64,000 nucleotides of DNA. Source: Bimastos eiseni (lineage: Eukaryota > Annelida > Clitellata > Crassiclitellata > Lumbricidae). A model generated the notes under the pieces. The model was not told the origin of the DNA and did not search any database. It worked only from the letters and a program-made list of their open reading frames with translations. Positions within the stretch are counted from its first letter, which is position 1, and every line of letters starts with the position of its first letter. Location of the stretch: positions 29,625,866 through 29,689,865 of the forward strand of contig OY365806.1 of the NCBI GenBank assembly GCA_959347315.1. Direction: 5' to 3'. The translations under genes and the position numbers were made by a program. Of this stretch, positions 1 to 14,400 are shown piece by piece.

Positions 1-3000
1 AATGATACACCACTTAGCCCTTTGCATGCCTGGTATGTTTGGGGCTTTGGTTCCTTTGAGATTGAAAACATTGTGCCATCAACCACTGATGACACAATTA
101 AAATTTAACCATAAAACTTGTTTATGACTGAATTTTGGACAATCCTGTGTCATTTAGTTAAGACATACAAAATATGTTGTGTTGGCATATTGTCTCATCA
201 CATTGTTTTTCTACAATCTGCCAAATGTTTTGCCAATGTTTCAAAGACAAGCACCTCACTAATAGATGTAATTATTTTAATACAGAAATGTTTAATAAAA
301 CATTAGGTCACATTTCAAACCAGAGACAGGTTACTGTCTCAATTTAATCATTGCTAGTTTGGTAGGCAAACCATCACTTTTGAATGTACATACCATTGCT
401 TGTTCAAATCGCACTTGACAATAGGGATTGTAGGCAAATCTCGAACTGTAACTGACAATCATTATTTGTAGTTGAACTTTGAGCAAGGTTATCTTCCAGA
501 CAGGCAAAGGGTAGAAAATGGTGTTGCCATTTAGCTGACCAGATTCAAACTTCTATCCCACACTTTTTGCAAAGCTTGATAGATCTAAAGAAATATTACC
601 CTAAACAACATCCAAATAAACTTAACAAGAATTACCTTACCTTACAAAAGATTCAAAATGTGAGACAAAAGGTATAACTGTAACAAACTTTGATTCCAAG
701 TTTTGCACGCAGTTGCTGAGACTGATCAGAGGTCAGCTTTGTGATCTCTTCGTGTGCAACGTAGAAATTCTTTGTGAACTCCGAGTAACTGATCTCGGAG
801 TGATCAATTGTTGGCAACGGATCAATGATCTAAAATAACATCACACAACCGTACAAAATGAAATTGACCAGTGTCATATACAAAGTCATAAATAGAGCAC
901 TCTATCAGACCCAGTAAAATGCACCACAACAAGTTACCGTTTTGACTAGCATTACAGTTGTTGTAAGGTAATGCAATGTATGGTAAACTAAAGTGAAACA
1001 AGGCATAGAAAAAATCAGGCAAATTGAGATAAAGTAATTATGCATGGGAGTCCTCACAGGCTCAATGGCCTTGGGATTTAATGATATTTCAGCTGAAGCA
1101 TAAATCACAAGACAACCATTCAAAACAATTTATCAAGGCTTACATCCAGGAAATTCAATTATACGACTACAGGCGCTTAATGTTTATGCAGCACTATAGG
1201 CCAGCCAAAAGAAAAGACACAATACTCGGTCCGGAATTCTGGATAAATACCCTGACCAGACTAAGATACGATTTACTAATTATATAAATCAAGCAAATGG
1301 TGAAACAAATAATTACCATCATTCTCTATTAAATCTTTAATGCACCTACAATGTCTTACACGAATTATTCAAATATTTAAATTAGAAAAATAAAGCACAA
1401 AAAGTACTCCTAAAATTAGAAATTAGTGAAGTCTAATAAAAAATTGAATTGATTATTTATCCAAATAATAAAATAATAAATCATGTCATCTCAATAACCT
1501 TCTTGTCAGGCATGATGGGATTTCCTTCCTCATCATAGTCAATAATGTCATCATCTTCATTGATGAGACCGGCCGTCGGATTCTCTTCCATGTAACGGAA
1601 GTATGACTCCTGATCATCCTCGAGTTCAATGTCATCTCTCTTGCCCCTGGAAGAACAGAGCAACATCAGACTAAAACTATGTTTCCCTAGATTAATCGCT
1701 GTAGCATCATATTTCAACCCACACATGTACATGCATAGGTGTAGGTATTGTGTATGTATAGGCATTTATTAATATGAAATGCATGTGAACATGAATGCAC
1801 ATACAGTGCATGTGGAATAATGAATGCATGCAGTATACAGCGTATGAGTATTTACACACATGCGTTCATCACATGCGCATAGATACACACTTGTATACTC
1901 ACTATACTTGTAAGAATTTTCATGAATTCAGATATGTATAAATGTTGCATGCATTCAAGCCAGAAGACACCCATATGTACATAAAGTATTTACACTTACA
2001 TTTCAAACAAATAAAAGCATATACATACACAAATACATTACTGTGCATTACATATGTATATAAATACTATTCTGCTAATTGGCGCTACAAAATTTCGTTT
2101 GTCACCTCTTCAATTTAAGCTAAATGCAACTGCTCATCTAAATGCCCGTTTCCTCGTTTCTCACACATTTTCACCTTTGTGACTAAGCACTTCCCGAAGT
2201 AAATGTCCTTAATTCGAAAGCATTTTTGGATCAGGTCCCACACTTCTTATGTGACCATATCAGTCGTCCTCTTTTGGCTGCCACTTGTTGCCTCTCCTTT
2301 CTTTAGACCTACATGACCTCTTGGTACCTCAGACTGCTCCTGCTCAATACCGCACTATGCGTCTGTGGGTCCTGTTAAGACTTTTCTTTTGAACTGGGAG
2401 CACCTCTGATTAGGTTGAAACTACAAGAGGCACTGAAGAAAACCGTAAATACTAAAGAACATACAATTTTATTTATACATGAAAACACAATTGATACACA
2501 GTTCTGGACAGAAAATATATCTGCAACAGAATAAAGCACATTTCAGGACACATCCTTCTTATGATATGCCTAGAAACAGTTTCCAACACATTTTGCAATC
2601 AGAACAATTGTACCTCATACAATCTCTGCACTAGTCCAACAATAACCAGTGCTGTGCATTACTACATTAATTGTAATGCATAACTGTAACAGTTGCTATT
2701 GTGAAGTAACTTTTATGCTGACTAATTACTTTTCCCAAACTAAAACACAGTAATAACTGATTACTCTAAAGAGGTAATGCAACAAACAGTATTTTTGCAT
2801 TAGCTCAATCAATTTACTGTATGTACGTATTTATGGTGCTGTAAATATTATTAGAGGTGTTCTATTCTTAACCTGCAAATCATTGGTTCAAGTGCATTTC
2901 TGTCATTCCATTATTAGCGAATTTCAAAACTGCCAAAAACTAAGAAAAAACTTTTGACATTGGTGCCGATTAGACATTTTTTCTGCAAGTGACACTGGTT

Positions 3001-5596
3001 AGCTGTCTTCACATAGAATTTAGGGCTTCAGCAATGTTTGAGTTAACAACAAGGAAATAAAGACCCAGCATAACACCCCTCCAGGAATTTACAGGCAAGA
3101 TTATAAACTTCACGAAAAAGCATTACTTGGCCTCGTTTTCTTCAGCTTTTGCCTTTTCCTCTTCATCCTGGTTCTTCACTTCTTTCTGCAAACATATTAA
3201 CAATAGGTGAAATAAATTTTTAAATAGTACCATTTCAAAGAAAATCTATACATTACTTCATCCATCCACGTATATATTAAACTACAGGTCTACATGCCTA
3301 TCAACGAAAATACCTCAATAAATTTACCTGTTTTTGCATAATTATTATTTAAACAATGAAGAGCAAACATATCTGTTTCATATTTTAAATATTTTACCCT
3401 TATACAAGTTAATAGGCACCTTAGAAACATTTGTCTGTCACTAGTGAAATTCAATTACGCCAAAGAACAGTAAGAGTCGTAACTATGAAACATTCAAAAA
3501 AATTTGTGCAAACTTGGGTTACAATTGTGTATCAATTGACTTTGTACCACTTTACAACTAGTGCAACCAATCGGTGCAAACACCCACCATTTTTATCACA
3601 CAGAGCGCAGGCAGCATTGCAATAGTACGTCGATGCATGTATGTTTCAGAAACAAACATATTGACTAAACAAATTCAGAATTATCAGCTTCATAAAAGTG
3701 CACAAGCAATTAAACGGCTTCATAATAAAATCGGCTTTTCAGTAATCTACATTTGGTATCAACATCAGCAAAAGGTGATATTGGTACAGCTGAAAGCCAT
3801 CCATTGATCCACCTACTCACTCACCCACCCATCCACCCACCCTTCCATTGATCCATCCATTCACTCGATCCCCTCCCCACCCATCCGTCTAATGCATAGT
3901 TAAATGTGAGTGCTCACTTCAATGACCGCCATGAATGATTCAAGTGGGTCATCGCTAGCATCACTGTCATCATCACTGTTTTTATGACCATCTGACTTCT
4001 GAAGAGAAGGACTTCCAGGGGCTGGGAGATACTCCAGGTCTCCTGCTCCATGCTGATCTTCATCATCATCTTCAAAGTATCTACAAAAATCAGTTTAAAA
4101 CAAGCATGTACATTGTACACATAAACACATCATACATACAAACAAACATACAAACATGCACGAATATACATTCAAGTAACCAATATGCACACACAAAAAC
4201 ATTGTTCACTGTTCAGTAATGACTGAAGCAGAGGAGAAATAAATAAATAAATCTAATCAATCAATCAACCAATCAATCCATCCATGAGAGCTTAATGTAG
4301 TGCCTCTGTGACTGGGCTATCTACATACACTGTAGACCTATTAACACGCTGTCTTTGTGGGACAAACTAATGGACACGATGCATCAACCAGGCAAAGTGT
4401 AAATCGGACAAAGGAAGATATAACCTATTGTCTACTTAACTCTGTCCATCCATCCATCCCATAGACCATCGGCCCAGATGGACAATCAATTTATCCATCC
4501 AATCATACATATGGTCTACCATCCATTTGTTAGTCCATCCAACCGACCGTCAGTCAATTCGACAGTCCTTTCAACTTTCAGTTCATTCATCTGACCAGCA
4601 TATTAAGTGATACAACACATTATTAAGTCAATAGTTGTGGTGACATAATACCACAGCTCATTAATCAGAACAGTGTCTTATCCGGCACCGGGTTAATAAA
4701 TCCATGTAATAAATGCAAAATTAAATCTTGACAAAACAGGATTACTATTCATTATCTATTATGAAGATTTAGATAGCGTCCCTCTCAATGCTACAACTCA
4801 GAGGTGCACTCAGCTTCAGAACAGTTGAAAAGAACAGTTTTGAAGAGAGCATAAAAAGAGTCAGAGGAAACCCTGACGAAAAAACGGAGTGCCAACGGCA
4901 GCCTTTTCCACAGAGAAGGCGGTATTTTAAATAGTAGTTGTGCTTAAGGCAACTACTCAGGACCCTATTTAGTAGTTGTATGCGCAAAGGGAATGATAAG
5001 TATGCCCTGCTCTGTAGAACGGAGAGACCGGCAACCAATTAAACACAAGTTAGGGGAGCAAGGTCACGATGATAGACCACCTGGGGCAAGGCCCAGCAAG
5101 GATTGCCAGATCAAAGTGATGATCCAGAATGTCATGTCATGAATCATTGAAAAGTATCATCAAATGCCTCAATGAAAACCTAGAAACACAGTAAATGCAA
5201 CAGCCATTTTGATAACAGTGAAACAAAAAACACAAAAGTAAACACAAAAATCACTTTGCATTGTGTAAAGCTTTTTAAAAAGAGCGCAAAATACCAAAAC
5301 CACATAGGAAAACCCAGGGTAAAAACTTTAAAACTAGAACTAACTATGAGTATCTACCCAATAATATCCTTAACACAGAAAAGAACATACTCTTCCTCAC
5401 TACGCACTCTCCGCTTTCCAATACCAGTTGAACTGGAGTGACTGCGGCCAGCCATTCCACCTGGCATTCCATATCCCATCTGGGCTAACTGTGTCTCTGG
5501 TCCAGTACGCTTTGGCTGGATGGAAAATCCACCAAAGCCAAATCCCTTTGGCTTTCCTTCTCCACCTCGGCTGTACATGATGACCAACAATAGAAT
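1..5596 (-). CDS. DDX42: DDX42-type DEAD-box RNA helicase, N-terminal part (gene runs off the left edge)
   Basis: Five coding exons read from right to left: 5596-5391 (ATG at 5578-5576), 4080-3918, 3185-3127, 1646-1499 and 829-689. All join in phase and give 233 codons. Exon 1 starts after a cag acceptor, so its first 18 bases are 5' UTR. The protein opens with a Gly-rich KGFGFGGFSI segment. It continues with an acidic YFEDDDED stretch, a DDPLESFMA motif, RDDIELEDDQESYFRYMEEN, and IIDPLPTIDHSEISY followed by NFYVAHEEI. This order matches the N-terminal region of vertebrate DDX42 (SF3b125), a nuclear helicase associated with the U2 snRNP/SF3b. The helicase motifs (Q motif, Walker A, DEAD) are not in the window; they must lie left of base 1, because 1-680 shows no coding sequence. 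The donors after exons 4 and 5 are weak (GTTATT, GTTTGT). The family call is firm; no domain with catalytic residues can be inspected. Confidence 0.94.
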
Positions 5597-6523
5597 CTGA
5601 AAAAATAATTAGTGCAAATATTTAAATAAATTGTGCATACATAATTTTTCTAAAATTTGTAAGTTAGAAAATCCTTCTTGAGGGCATAGCATAGTTAACA
5701 ATATCTCTGGGTTACAACTTTGTGTGGAACTTTGTTACAACTTTGTGTGGATAGCCCAGGTAGGTTCTAAATTATGATAAGCCATTCAGTATGTACGTAC
5801 AAGATTTTGGTAATTGCTAAAAATACATTCCCCTATATAAAACAATATAGCCGCCCTGAATGCGCAGAAACATAGAGAGCTGATACATACATCCACATCC
5901 CATAATGTGATGCACTAAGCAAGTAAGTAAACAAAACTACTTTATTTTACAAATCAAAACAGAACCCTCCAAAAGTTTATAAGAACGTTGTAAAGGTTCA
6001 TCTAATTAAAACTATAAGTTTCTGAAATTTTTAACCAGCATGTTCTTGAAAAATTTCTCGTGCGCAAAAGGACGTTTTAAACTCGCAAAATTTAACTACT
6101 GACCATTTAAACTCACAAATCACAACACAATAAACAGTTTTCAAACTACTCAAATGAAAAGAAAGTGTGATGATTTGGTTCTTGTGATTTTTATGTTAAC
6201 AATGGTGCACTAGTTATAAATTTGGTTCTTTAACTATATTAGCTAAAACGGGTCTATGCTTGTGTTCTTTGCATACTTAATTAGTACACTGCATTATGGG
6301 ATGTGGCTGGGTATGAATGAACGCTCTATTGGAGCTCATTCGGCGGCGGCCTTATTGTTTGCTAAGGGGAATGAATTCTTCGCGATTACCAAGATTTGTA
6401 AAAAGCATATTAAACTCGACTGGCAAATAATGCACTGTAACATTACTGAGCTTAAATTGTGAACAACGTTTTCACGACTGTGCAGTAAACATAATTTGTA
6501 TTATAATCAACGGTCCGACATAC

Positions 6524-6700
6524 CTATTATCGCTCGTTAAAAATTCATCTGGTATTAACTATACTGTCACTTCGTTTTGCGAATTAACCTCTTCCTTGGA
6601 AAGCTGCCTAATCACAGTGTCACCTTCCTATTCGAATATCAAATTTCGCTAACGTGGGCATGAGAGATCCAACTCCGTCACTCAAGCTGCCAAGGGTACC
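6524..6700 (-). promoter_or_regulatory. Possible 5' UTR exon and promoter region of the DDX42-like gene
   Basis: Coding exon 1 begins at a splice acceptor (5597), so at least one upstream non-coding exon is expected. On the minus strand a perfect GTATGT donor follows ...ATAATAG at 6524, which could end that exon. I see no clear TATA box or initiator, and the right limit given is a guess. Only the donor match supports this. Confidence 0.25.
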
Positions 6701-7155
6701 CCCACACGTATAATAGCCGTAATTCCGTAAGCAACTTAGTTATAAATTTAAGGTTAACAATTTTCAAAAAAAACTATAGTATTCAGACTTGAAAATAACA
6801 CAATCACGAAAATTTGAGAAAACAAACCCTTTAAGCTAAACAAAATAATTATCGCGTTTGTTGTGAGTTAGGCAAGGACCCAATAAAGACCTATTATATA
6901 CAACGTCTAAAAATGGCGTCCATGGAATCTGGTGCCCATTGCTGGCGCCGATCTTCGTTGGTGCCTCATCCTCCTTGGCCATCAACAACGTAATGTAATC
7001 GAGTATTTAAGCGGCGCCGTAGTTATCAGCAGCAGCGTTCACAACATCGATGTCTGGGTGAATTTGGTGAATGGGTGAACTGTGCAAAACGTCGTGTGTA
7101 CAATGCAATGCACGAAGTTAAATTCTATAAGAAAGGTTTGCGATTTAAAAAAATA

Positions 7156-7185
7156 CCACCTTGCCAAATATATTTGGCAAGGTGG
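7156..7185. repeat. 30-bp perfect palindrome
   Basis: Two 15-base arms (CCACCTTGCCAAATA and its exact reverse complement) meet with no spacer between 7170 and 7171. The palindrome directly abuts the start of the SINE copy to its right. It could be a cruciform-prone site, the relic of a small inverted duplication, or a binding site for a dimeric factor. Confidence 0.9.
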
Positions 7186-7365
7186 CTATTTGGCTAGAGC
7201 GAACGGCCTGTAGCACTCAGTGTGCGCTGAAGTGAGCGGGTTCGACTTTCGTCCGAGGCGTCAGTCACTGACTCACTGTAGGGATCTTGAGTAACTGCAA
7301 TTGCGCCGTCTAGGCGTGTGCACTTCTAAGCCAAAAATGTTGGAAGAAGAGCAATATATCAAATT
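7180..7365 (+). repeat. tRNA-derived SINE, copy 1 (divergent)
   Basis: A tRNA-like head (GGCTATTTGGCTAGAGCG as A-box region, GGGTTCGACTTTCG as B-box region) is followed by a body also found in copies at 19303-19512 and 53104-53330. Shared body pieces are the stretch around CAGTCACTG...GAGTAACTGCAATTGCGCC, then GTGTGCACTTCT and a tail like GGAAGAAGAGCAATATA. This is the most diverged of the three. Confidence 0.72.
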
Positions 7366-8413
7366 AATTTATTGTGCGCCTATTCTATAATAATATCTAG
7401 GCCTATTATCATTTAAGACATTTCATGAAATTTTGAGGCTTAGACTATAATATATTTGAAGGATTTTTGTTCTATTCATGTAGCCTACAACCATGGACCC
7501 AAAATGTATCAACAAATATTTTGACGAGATATTCCCATCATATTGGGATCGATGAGAATTCAGGTAACAAGTATCCTCTGCCAGTCTGCTCTAGAAGCCA
7601 AATATAGAACGGCGTCTTGAAATTGTACTAATATATACTTACGCGCGCGGTACGTGAACAAGAATCAGAAACAAGGATTCTATATGAATCAGAAGTAAAC
7701 AACGTATAGAGCAATCCTTGGCTTAAAGCGATAAATTAATTTCGTATGTTTTGCCTGTAACTGTTGATTGGCCTTTCCATCGCCTTGCTTCCTAAATTTC
7801 TTATAATTCCAACTAGGCATATGGGCCCGAAATTATTTAAGACTCTTAAGAGGCCGAAAAGAATAAATATGGTAGAAATTCTTTAGGCTTAGGTGTATCC
7901 TTCAAATGAAAGCTAAGTAACTACTAGGCATGTTCCAGGTCAATTTAAAGTGGTTTAACACAGACTAAACGTCTTCTGAACTACTTGTTTTGTTATTGTA
8001 TTGCAACAGCGAGTCGATGGTCTGATTCACGAACATAATTCGGAACATGAGACAATTCAGAATTTCAGACCAAATCAAATCTGCAGCCAGACAGCCGTCT
8101 AAAACAGATTGCATTCATTTTGATCCTTCAAACAAATTAAGTTCTATATTTATTTGCGTAAAATTTTCTTATTATTTCCAGAATTAATGGAATTAGTCGT
8201 ATGGAGCTACGATGATTAAACTCGGATCCATCGGATCTAAACTCGGAACTACGCTGGTGGAATCAAGTACCAACCATATGCTAATTATATTTCTTCAGAA
8301 GGGATCCTTATAATATTCTCAGTTGAAATAGTTTTTTCGGCTTCTGCAATGTGCGGTTACGACGATTCCAAATCGTATTTGTTGTAATGCTAAAAGCATT
8401 CCTAGTCTGAAGC

Positions 8414-8447
8414 ATGGCAGCGACTGAGAACGAGTTTTGTATAGATG
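8414..8447 (+). CDS. APBB: Fe65 start exon
   Basis: This short exon encodes MAATENEFCID plus one base of the next codon. It ends at a consensus GTAAGA donor. The single leftover base is what the exon at 9855 needs to keep its frame open, which is the main argument for this start. An internal methionine in exon 2 (about 10050) is the alternative start. Confidence 0.75.
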
Positions 8448-11400
8448 GTAAGAAAATCGCTGTGAGCTATGACGAATGTCTTAATTTAGACTGCTGGCGT
8501 AAATATTAGACTACTCGCAATTAATCAGTTATCACCCCAGGTAAGGTGTGCTTGATTCAATCAGATCAATCGCAGTTAAATTATATTCGATTTGCTAGAC
8601 AAAATCTTAGTTGCGCATTCGGTTGACGATCCTAAGGATATTGAATATTACAGGAAAATAAAACTCCTATACTAAATGTTAGCCACATTCTGTGCAAGCC
8701 AACCACTGTATGTATTGTATAGTTTTGATAAGACACGAACCCCTACCAAACCGCGCAACAGGCAGTGAAATGTTCATGTTTCTGTATATCGACCGCATGG
8801 CCTCAACAACTGCTCTTTTTTCACCCAATTGATCGAGTCTGGTGAGATCCTTCACCACAGCTGCTCATATGAATGGACTCCATGACTGAGATATGACTAA
8901 CTGAGATAAGCCAGTATTGGGAAGTGAACCGCGATCAATATACTCTCTAGCACAGAGGAACATTGCTCTAATCAAAGTAGCTTAACTGGATGTGTTACCA
9001 ATTATGTGAAATTAATCAATGAATGATGACCAAGTCACTATTTCAAACAAACAAAACAAATTCTTTTTTTGACCTCAACTAAAACATTTGATGATTAAAC
9101 AAGAATATTATAATATGCAAGGTACAATAGGGGAAAGACCCAAGAAGGACTGAGGTCCTATAGGTGGGGCCACCGATGTTAAGAGAAAAACCATTCAAAG
9201 GTCAGAGGTCGATATATAGATAATACTAATAATTGCTTAACTAGTTAACTATTACATCATAGTCTAGCTAAATATTTAATTACCATGTTGACTATCTCAT
9301 ATTTTATAACAGTGAACTATTATGATACATTACATTTATGAATGATATCAAATCATAATATCAGATTTGATTACATTCAAGTGAAGTCAATAAGAAGTAC
9401 TCACGCACACTCGCCTTAAAGGTATACAAATTTGGTATTGCTTTAAATTTACCTGGAATGTTATTCCATAACTTCCTGATGCATCAGTGATGATCATTCT
9501 ACTCTCAGCCCAATCTTACCTTTCCATACTTTGTTTGTCTGACCTTGCCCTCATCTAACTTAAGTGTCCTGTATATTTATTTTACCTTGCTATGATCACC
9601 TTGACTATATATAGTCCTGCCATTTAAACACCAGCCCCTAACTTGCGTCATCTTATGATAATCTACACTACTGTACGCAATCCTTTCTTTATCTCACCTT
9701 AGCCTAACTTACACTACCCATGCTACTATTCCAAACCCCATTGTGATCTACTACTGTGCTAGAGATTACTTTATCTGACGGACGTTGCCCTGCCAAAACT
9801 TACTTTATTTCGTCTAACCATATTTTAAAATTATAACTGTGCTGCGTTCTATAGATTCCGATCTGATAACCAGCTTCTCCAACCCTAACTACACGCCTTC
9901 TTCCAGCGTATCACGCAACAACAACAACGGTTACCATAGTAAAACCAGTGACCATTGCCATGGCAATCACAATTTCCTGTCACCAAGTGATTCCTACGAT
10001 GAGCTCGGCAATGTGCAGCTGACGTCTGTCACCAATGGAGACGCAGAAATGAGCAGCATCTGCTTCTACCGCAAGGAAGATTCGGCGAGTTCCACCGATT
10101 CAGCCATTTGGAGTCCATCGAGTGACTCGGCGCTTGCCAGTCCATGTGTTGTAATCTCAGATGAGCAAATTAAAGCGAGGGAAAGTGAGGTCGATGCTCC
10201 AAGCACCGAGGCCAATGGCATCATTGAGGTCAAAGAGGACGATCTTGACAAATGGTAAGGTACATTGAAAAACTGAAGAAAAAGATGACTCCTTTAATAC
10301 TTTAACAATGAGCATGCTGAGTTAGTGACTGGAGAACCAATGCAGCTCATTTTTTTAATATTAACCCTCACCCCTCCAATTATTATATCAAACACATTAA
10401 AATTGGCCGCTCACAAGAAGAGGCAGCTTTACTTTCTTAGCTTTGTCATATTAGAAGAGGTCCTTTGCTTTGCTCTGATTTTCTCACTGACAATGGTACG
10501 TGTATGGGTCACTGTGCTCAATTTAAGCCGGTTAGGAGACACTAGTGGAAAAGAAGTAAAACAATTTCTTCCTATCCTATGAATTGCTGACCTAAGATTT
10601 CTGGGTAGACAGGCAAGCATGTGAATTGCTAAACTATCATTCACCTCTTTTGAAAATGAGGATATCGTGAAAATGTAGGAAATTCTGAGGAATGCTGAAA
10701 TTGAAAATAAAGTGCAAATAAAAAAAACAATCTGTAATATTTGTCATTTCCTGCAGATATTAATTGTCACCTTTTTTAATTTGTTCAATTGCCATATTTC
10801 AGTATCTTTGATAGGTTCCCAAAGTGCTAGGTAAATAGTTGTAAATATGGGGTGGGTTATAATCAGTTATGTTATATTTCTTGTATATTTTTTTAAGTTG
10901 CAGTTATTGTATGTACATTTCTTATACTTGCTTTTTGGTATTTTTTCAGCAATGGAAAAGTTTCAACAACTAATTCAATTGTGAGCGTGGATGAAAAACT
11001 GTCAGAAGATAGTGGAACAGATGAAACGATACTACCACCTGGCTGGCAGAAGTGTGAAGGTCAGCATACAATATATCTTGCAATGAAGTATATACAAATT
11101 ATGCAATGTATACTATTGTGTTATTAATAACAGACATTGTTGTATAACTTGGTGTCATAGAGCCGGTGATCAGGCCATTTCTGTCCCGCTGACAATGTAT
11201 TTCTAGCCCGGAGTGTCTTAGCTGAAAACTACAGAATTTGCGAATATGAGTTTGATTTTTTCATTTTCTTATTTGATGTTTGTGACTTTTAATGAACATC
11301 AAATAAATATGAATTTTAAAGGCTAATTTGACTGTTTGGATGCTAATAAAATACACCATTTAGGACTTAGTTTTACTAAAACTTTTCCAGGGAAAGGTTC

Positions 11401-14400
11401 ACCAAGCCTTTTGCCAGATCCCAACCCATATTTTGCTCAGCTGGTTTTGACACCCTGGCCTGCAACTTGCCAGAAAATATTGCTACTGGTCTGAAATTAT
11501 AAAAGGTTTTGTGTTCCTGCTATATGATATGCTGTTTTAATACAGATATGTTGCATATATATTTAGTATGGTAAATATCAAGAAACTTATTACAACAATA
11601 TTACTCTTATGATCATTGTAACAGTCATTATTATACTACTTGTTTGTTTATAATTTTAATTATATGATAATAACATGCTAATTTGTGAATTCTTCTGAAA
11701 GGCATTGATAGCTTGAGAAATATAAGTCTTGCATCATTTGCAGAAACAAGTAAGAGCAAGAGAAGAAGTCGTCAAGGCTGTTGGTAGCTGTGTCCATAGC
11801 TGGGGACGATCAATCTAATCTAGGATCAATCTAAACAAAGACACAGAACGAACCATACATTATATTTTGGGATTTTGATATACAAAGATGGCAACACTTG
11901 ACTGATCTTAAGTTTATATCCTGGTGGGATTGAATTTCAATGGAATGCATTAGTCAGAAAAAGTAGCTTGGTGCTAGACTATTACGGGCATTGTATACAA
12001 GGACAGCAGGTTTAAAGTGAACTTGAGCTGTAAATGATGACCAGCGTAATTATGAAGACTTTGAGTCTGTAACTGGAGTTCTTGGAAGATACCAATGAGA
12101 AAGGTGAGCAGTTGCACTCAGAACTGATCGTAAAGACTCGCACAGGCAATGAGAAACAGAACTGATTATGGGATTTGCAGATTTGTTGTGTTAATTACAG
12201 ACAATGATGGGCCATACTATTGGCACATAAAGAGTGGAACTATTCAGAGGGAGCCACCAAAACCCTGTTCAGACCAGCAGCAGGCTGGTTCTCTGTCTGC
12301 ATCTGTTTCAGCAGTAAGTTGTGCTGGCCTTTGGTCAGACCTCTCTGCTCTTCTATCCAATGATTTGATTTTTGCTCATTGATTTCTTGGTTGTCATGCT
12401 TTCTTGGTGGCAAGACTCAGGTTCTGGAACTCCCTCCCTGTGTCTGTTCGGTCTGCTCAGTCTCTTTCTTTGTTTCGATCTTGACTGAAAACCTTCCTTT
12501 ATCAGTTGGCATACCCTCCATAGGCTGTCTCTCTCTGTCTTGATGGACTGACCCCCTGGAATTGACCTAATTACTGTTGGATTTGATGCACCATCGTGTG
12601 ATGCACTGAGCATTAGACACAGGCGCGATAAAAATGCTGATTAATAATAATAATCATGTCATGGACAGATTGGCTGCCTCTTTAAGATAGATGTGCAAAA
12701 TGCAGTAATGCTTCACTGCTACACTGAATATTTGTGTTTGATGTACTCTTTGATATTCCTATTTACTGTGTAATATTTGTTTCTTGTTTTAACTTTTAAG
12801 ACGAGTGTTTCTGCTTCAAGTCCTGACATCGTTCTCACGGAAAAACCTCTGCATCCAGACTCTGCTGGACCAGAAAAGTAACTGCTTTTTCTTATCTGTT
12901 TGAATTACTTTGTTTTCTTTCTTTTTGGTTTAGATTACATTGCTCTTTACAGAGCATCAATTGATATTTTTGCCATGTGATACTTGCCTTACCTTGCCTG
13001 ATGTTACATTACCCTACCTTAGCACTTTGACACTCGTCTCAATGCAGGTATCTATGTATCTATGTTTGGATGTAAAATATAATAACAGAGCTCATAAATA
13101 CTCTGAACAGTTGAATGACATTGATCACACAGACCCATACATGGCATAGTTATGCCTGTATGTGTGTGTGTGTGTGCTTGTACCTTAATATACACTTTGC
13201 GTTGCAACGATATTCCCTCTCCGTCTTGCTCTTTAAGTTTAACTGCAGTGCTTCTGTTTCTATCCATATTCTTAAGACTTTTCTTTTCCTGCTGGGCTTT
13301 TCACACTGTGTGTGCCTTTGATTGGGTGGTACTATGAGAGGCGCTATAGAAATGTGTGAATACAATACATTACTCCCCATAGTAGTAACGGAGATGTGGT
13401 AGCGTGGATTGTCAGCAAGTTGGCAGTGCTTGTAATCACTGTACAGTGTACACATACCCATATACTGACGGACGAGTTATCTCGTCACTCGCATCTGTTC
13501 CCATTAGATAATTTGCAAGTTTGCTCGTCCTTTGCAGTCAAAGTTTTAAGTTGCTTTACTATCTGTTTCTGATTTATCGCATTATTTTACCTTTAAACAA
13601 TGCATCTTTATCTCATTTTACTTCAGGCATTCATGCCTTACCTAGCTTTACCTTATTGGTACTTTGTCTTGTCTTGTTTTACTTTATGTTACCTTGTCAT
13701 ATTTGACTACCTACCTAAAATTATCTTGATTCACTTTTGTTTTTTTCTCTATCTTTAAATAGTCTTTACCTTACTAATTATTTACCTTTTAGACTTAATT
13801 CGCATTTTTATAGCTCATCACTTAGGTGTTCATAGTTACCTTACATACCTTGCCTTACCTTCATCATACCTTGTTTTAAATTAACTACCATCCCTTACCT
13901 GTTGTTGCCTGCACTTACCTTCACTTCTGACTGGCTGTTGCAGTTCTTTGGAGAAGGAAGCAGCTATTACTGTGGAACAGCAGTATCCCATACGCTTTGC
14001 CGTTCGTTCACTCGGTTGGGTTTCCATCGCAGAGGAAGAACTATCGCAGGAGCGGAGCAGTCGAGCAGTCAATAAGTGTATCATTGATCTCTCATCTGGT
14101 AAAAAGGACATCAATGATGTCGTTGGTAGATGGGGCGACGTAAGTACCAGGCAGTACTTCCTCTCTCCTATAGTATTTATCAGCTGCTATCGATGCATGT
14201 CCTTATAAACCCTATAAATGTAGGTATAAACTCTTTTATAAGTTCTTAGAAACTGTTATCTATGTGCAAATTTGTTTTCGATCAACAGATCATCTTATCA
14301 GAAGAATTTTGCATATGGGACTGATAATCATTTTTGTAATATTACCTGATATTTTTTCATCAGTTTTGTCTCTAGAAAATGGTTTAACAATAAATTGTCC

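Larger units (their letters stand above)
5597..8413. other. Intergenic region between the divergent DDX42 and Fe65 genes
   Basis: There is no convincing coding exon here. The two flanking genes are transcribed away from each other, so both promoters should lie in this interval. A short ATG-initiated frame at 6913-6993 (27 codons with stop) has no family resemblance and is not called. The region holds the palindrome at 7156-7185 and a SINE copy at about 7180-7365, both listed separately. Confidence 0.6.

Noticed and set aside
6913..6993. Short ATG frame near the presumed promoters
   Set aside because: It has 27 codons including the stop. Its possible donor does not match the phase of Fe65 exon 2, whereas the ATG exon at 8414 does.
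11155..11460. Possible Tip100-like hAT element (GACACCCTGGCC at the right)
   Set aside because: No matching left terminus or target duplication was found.
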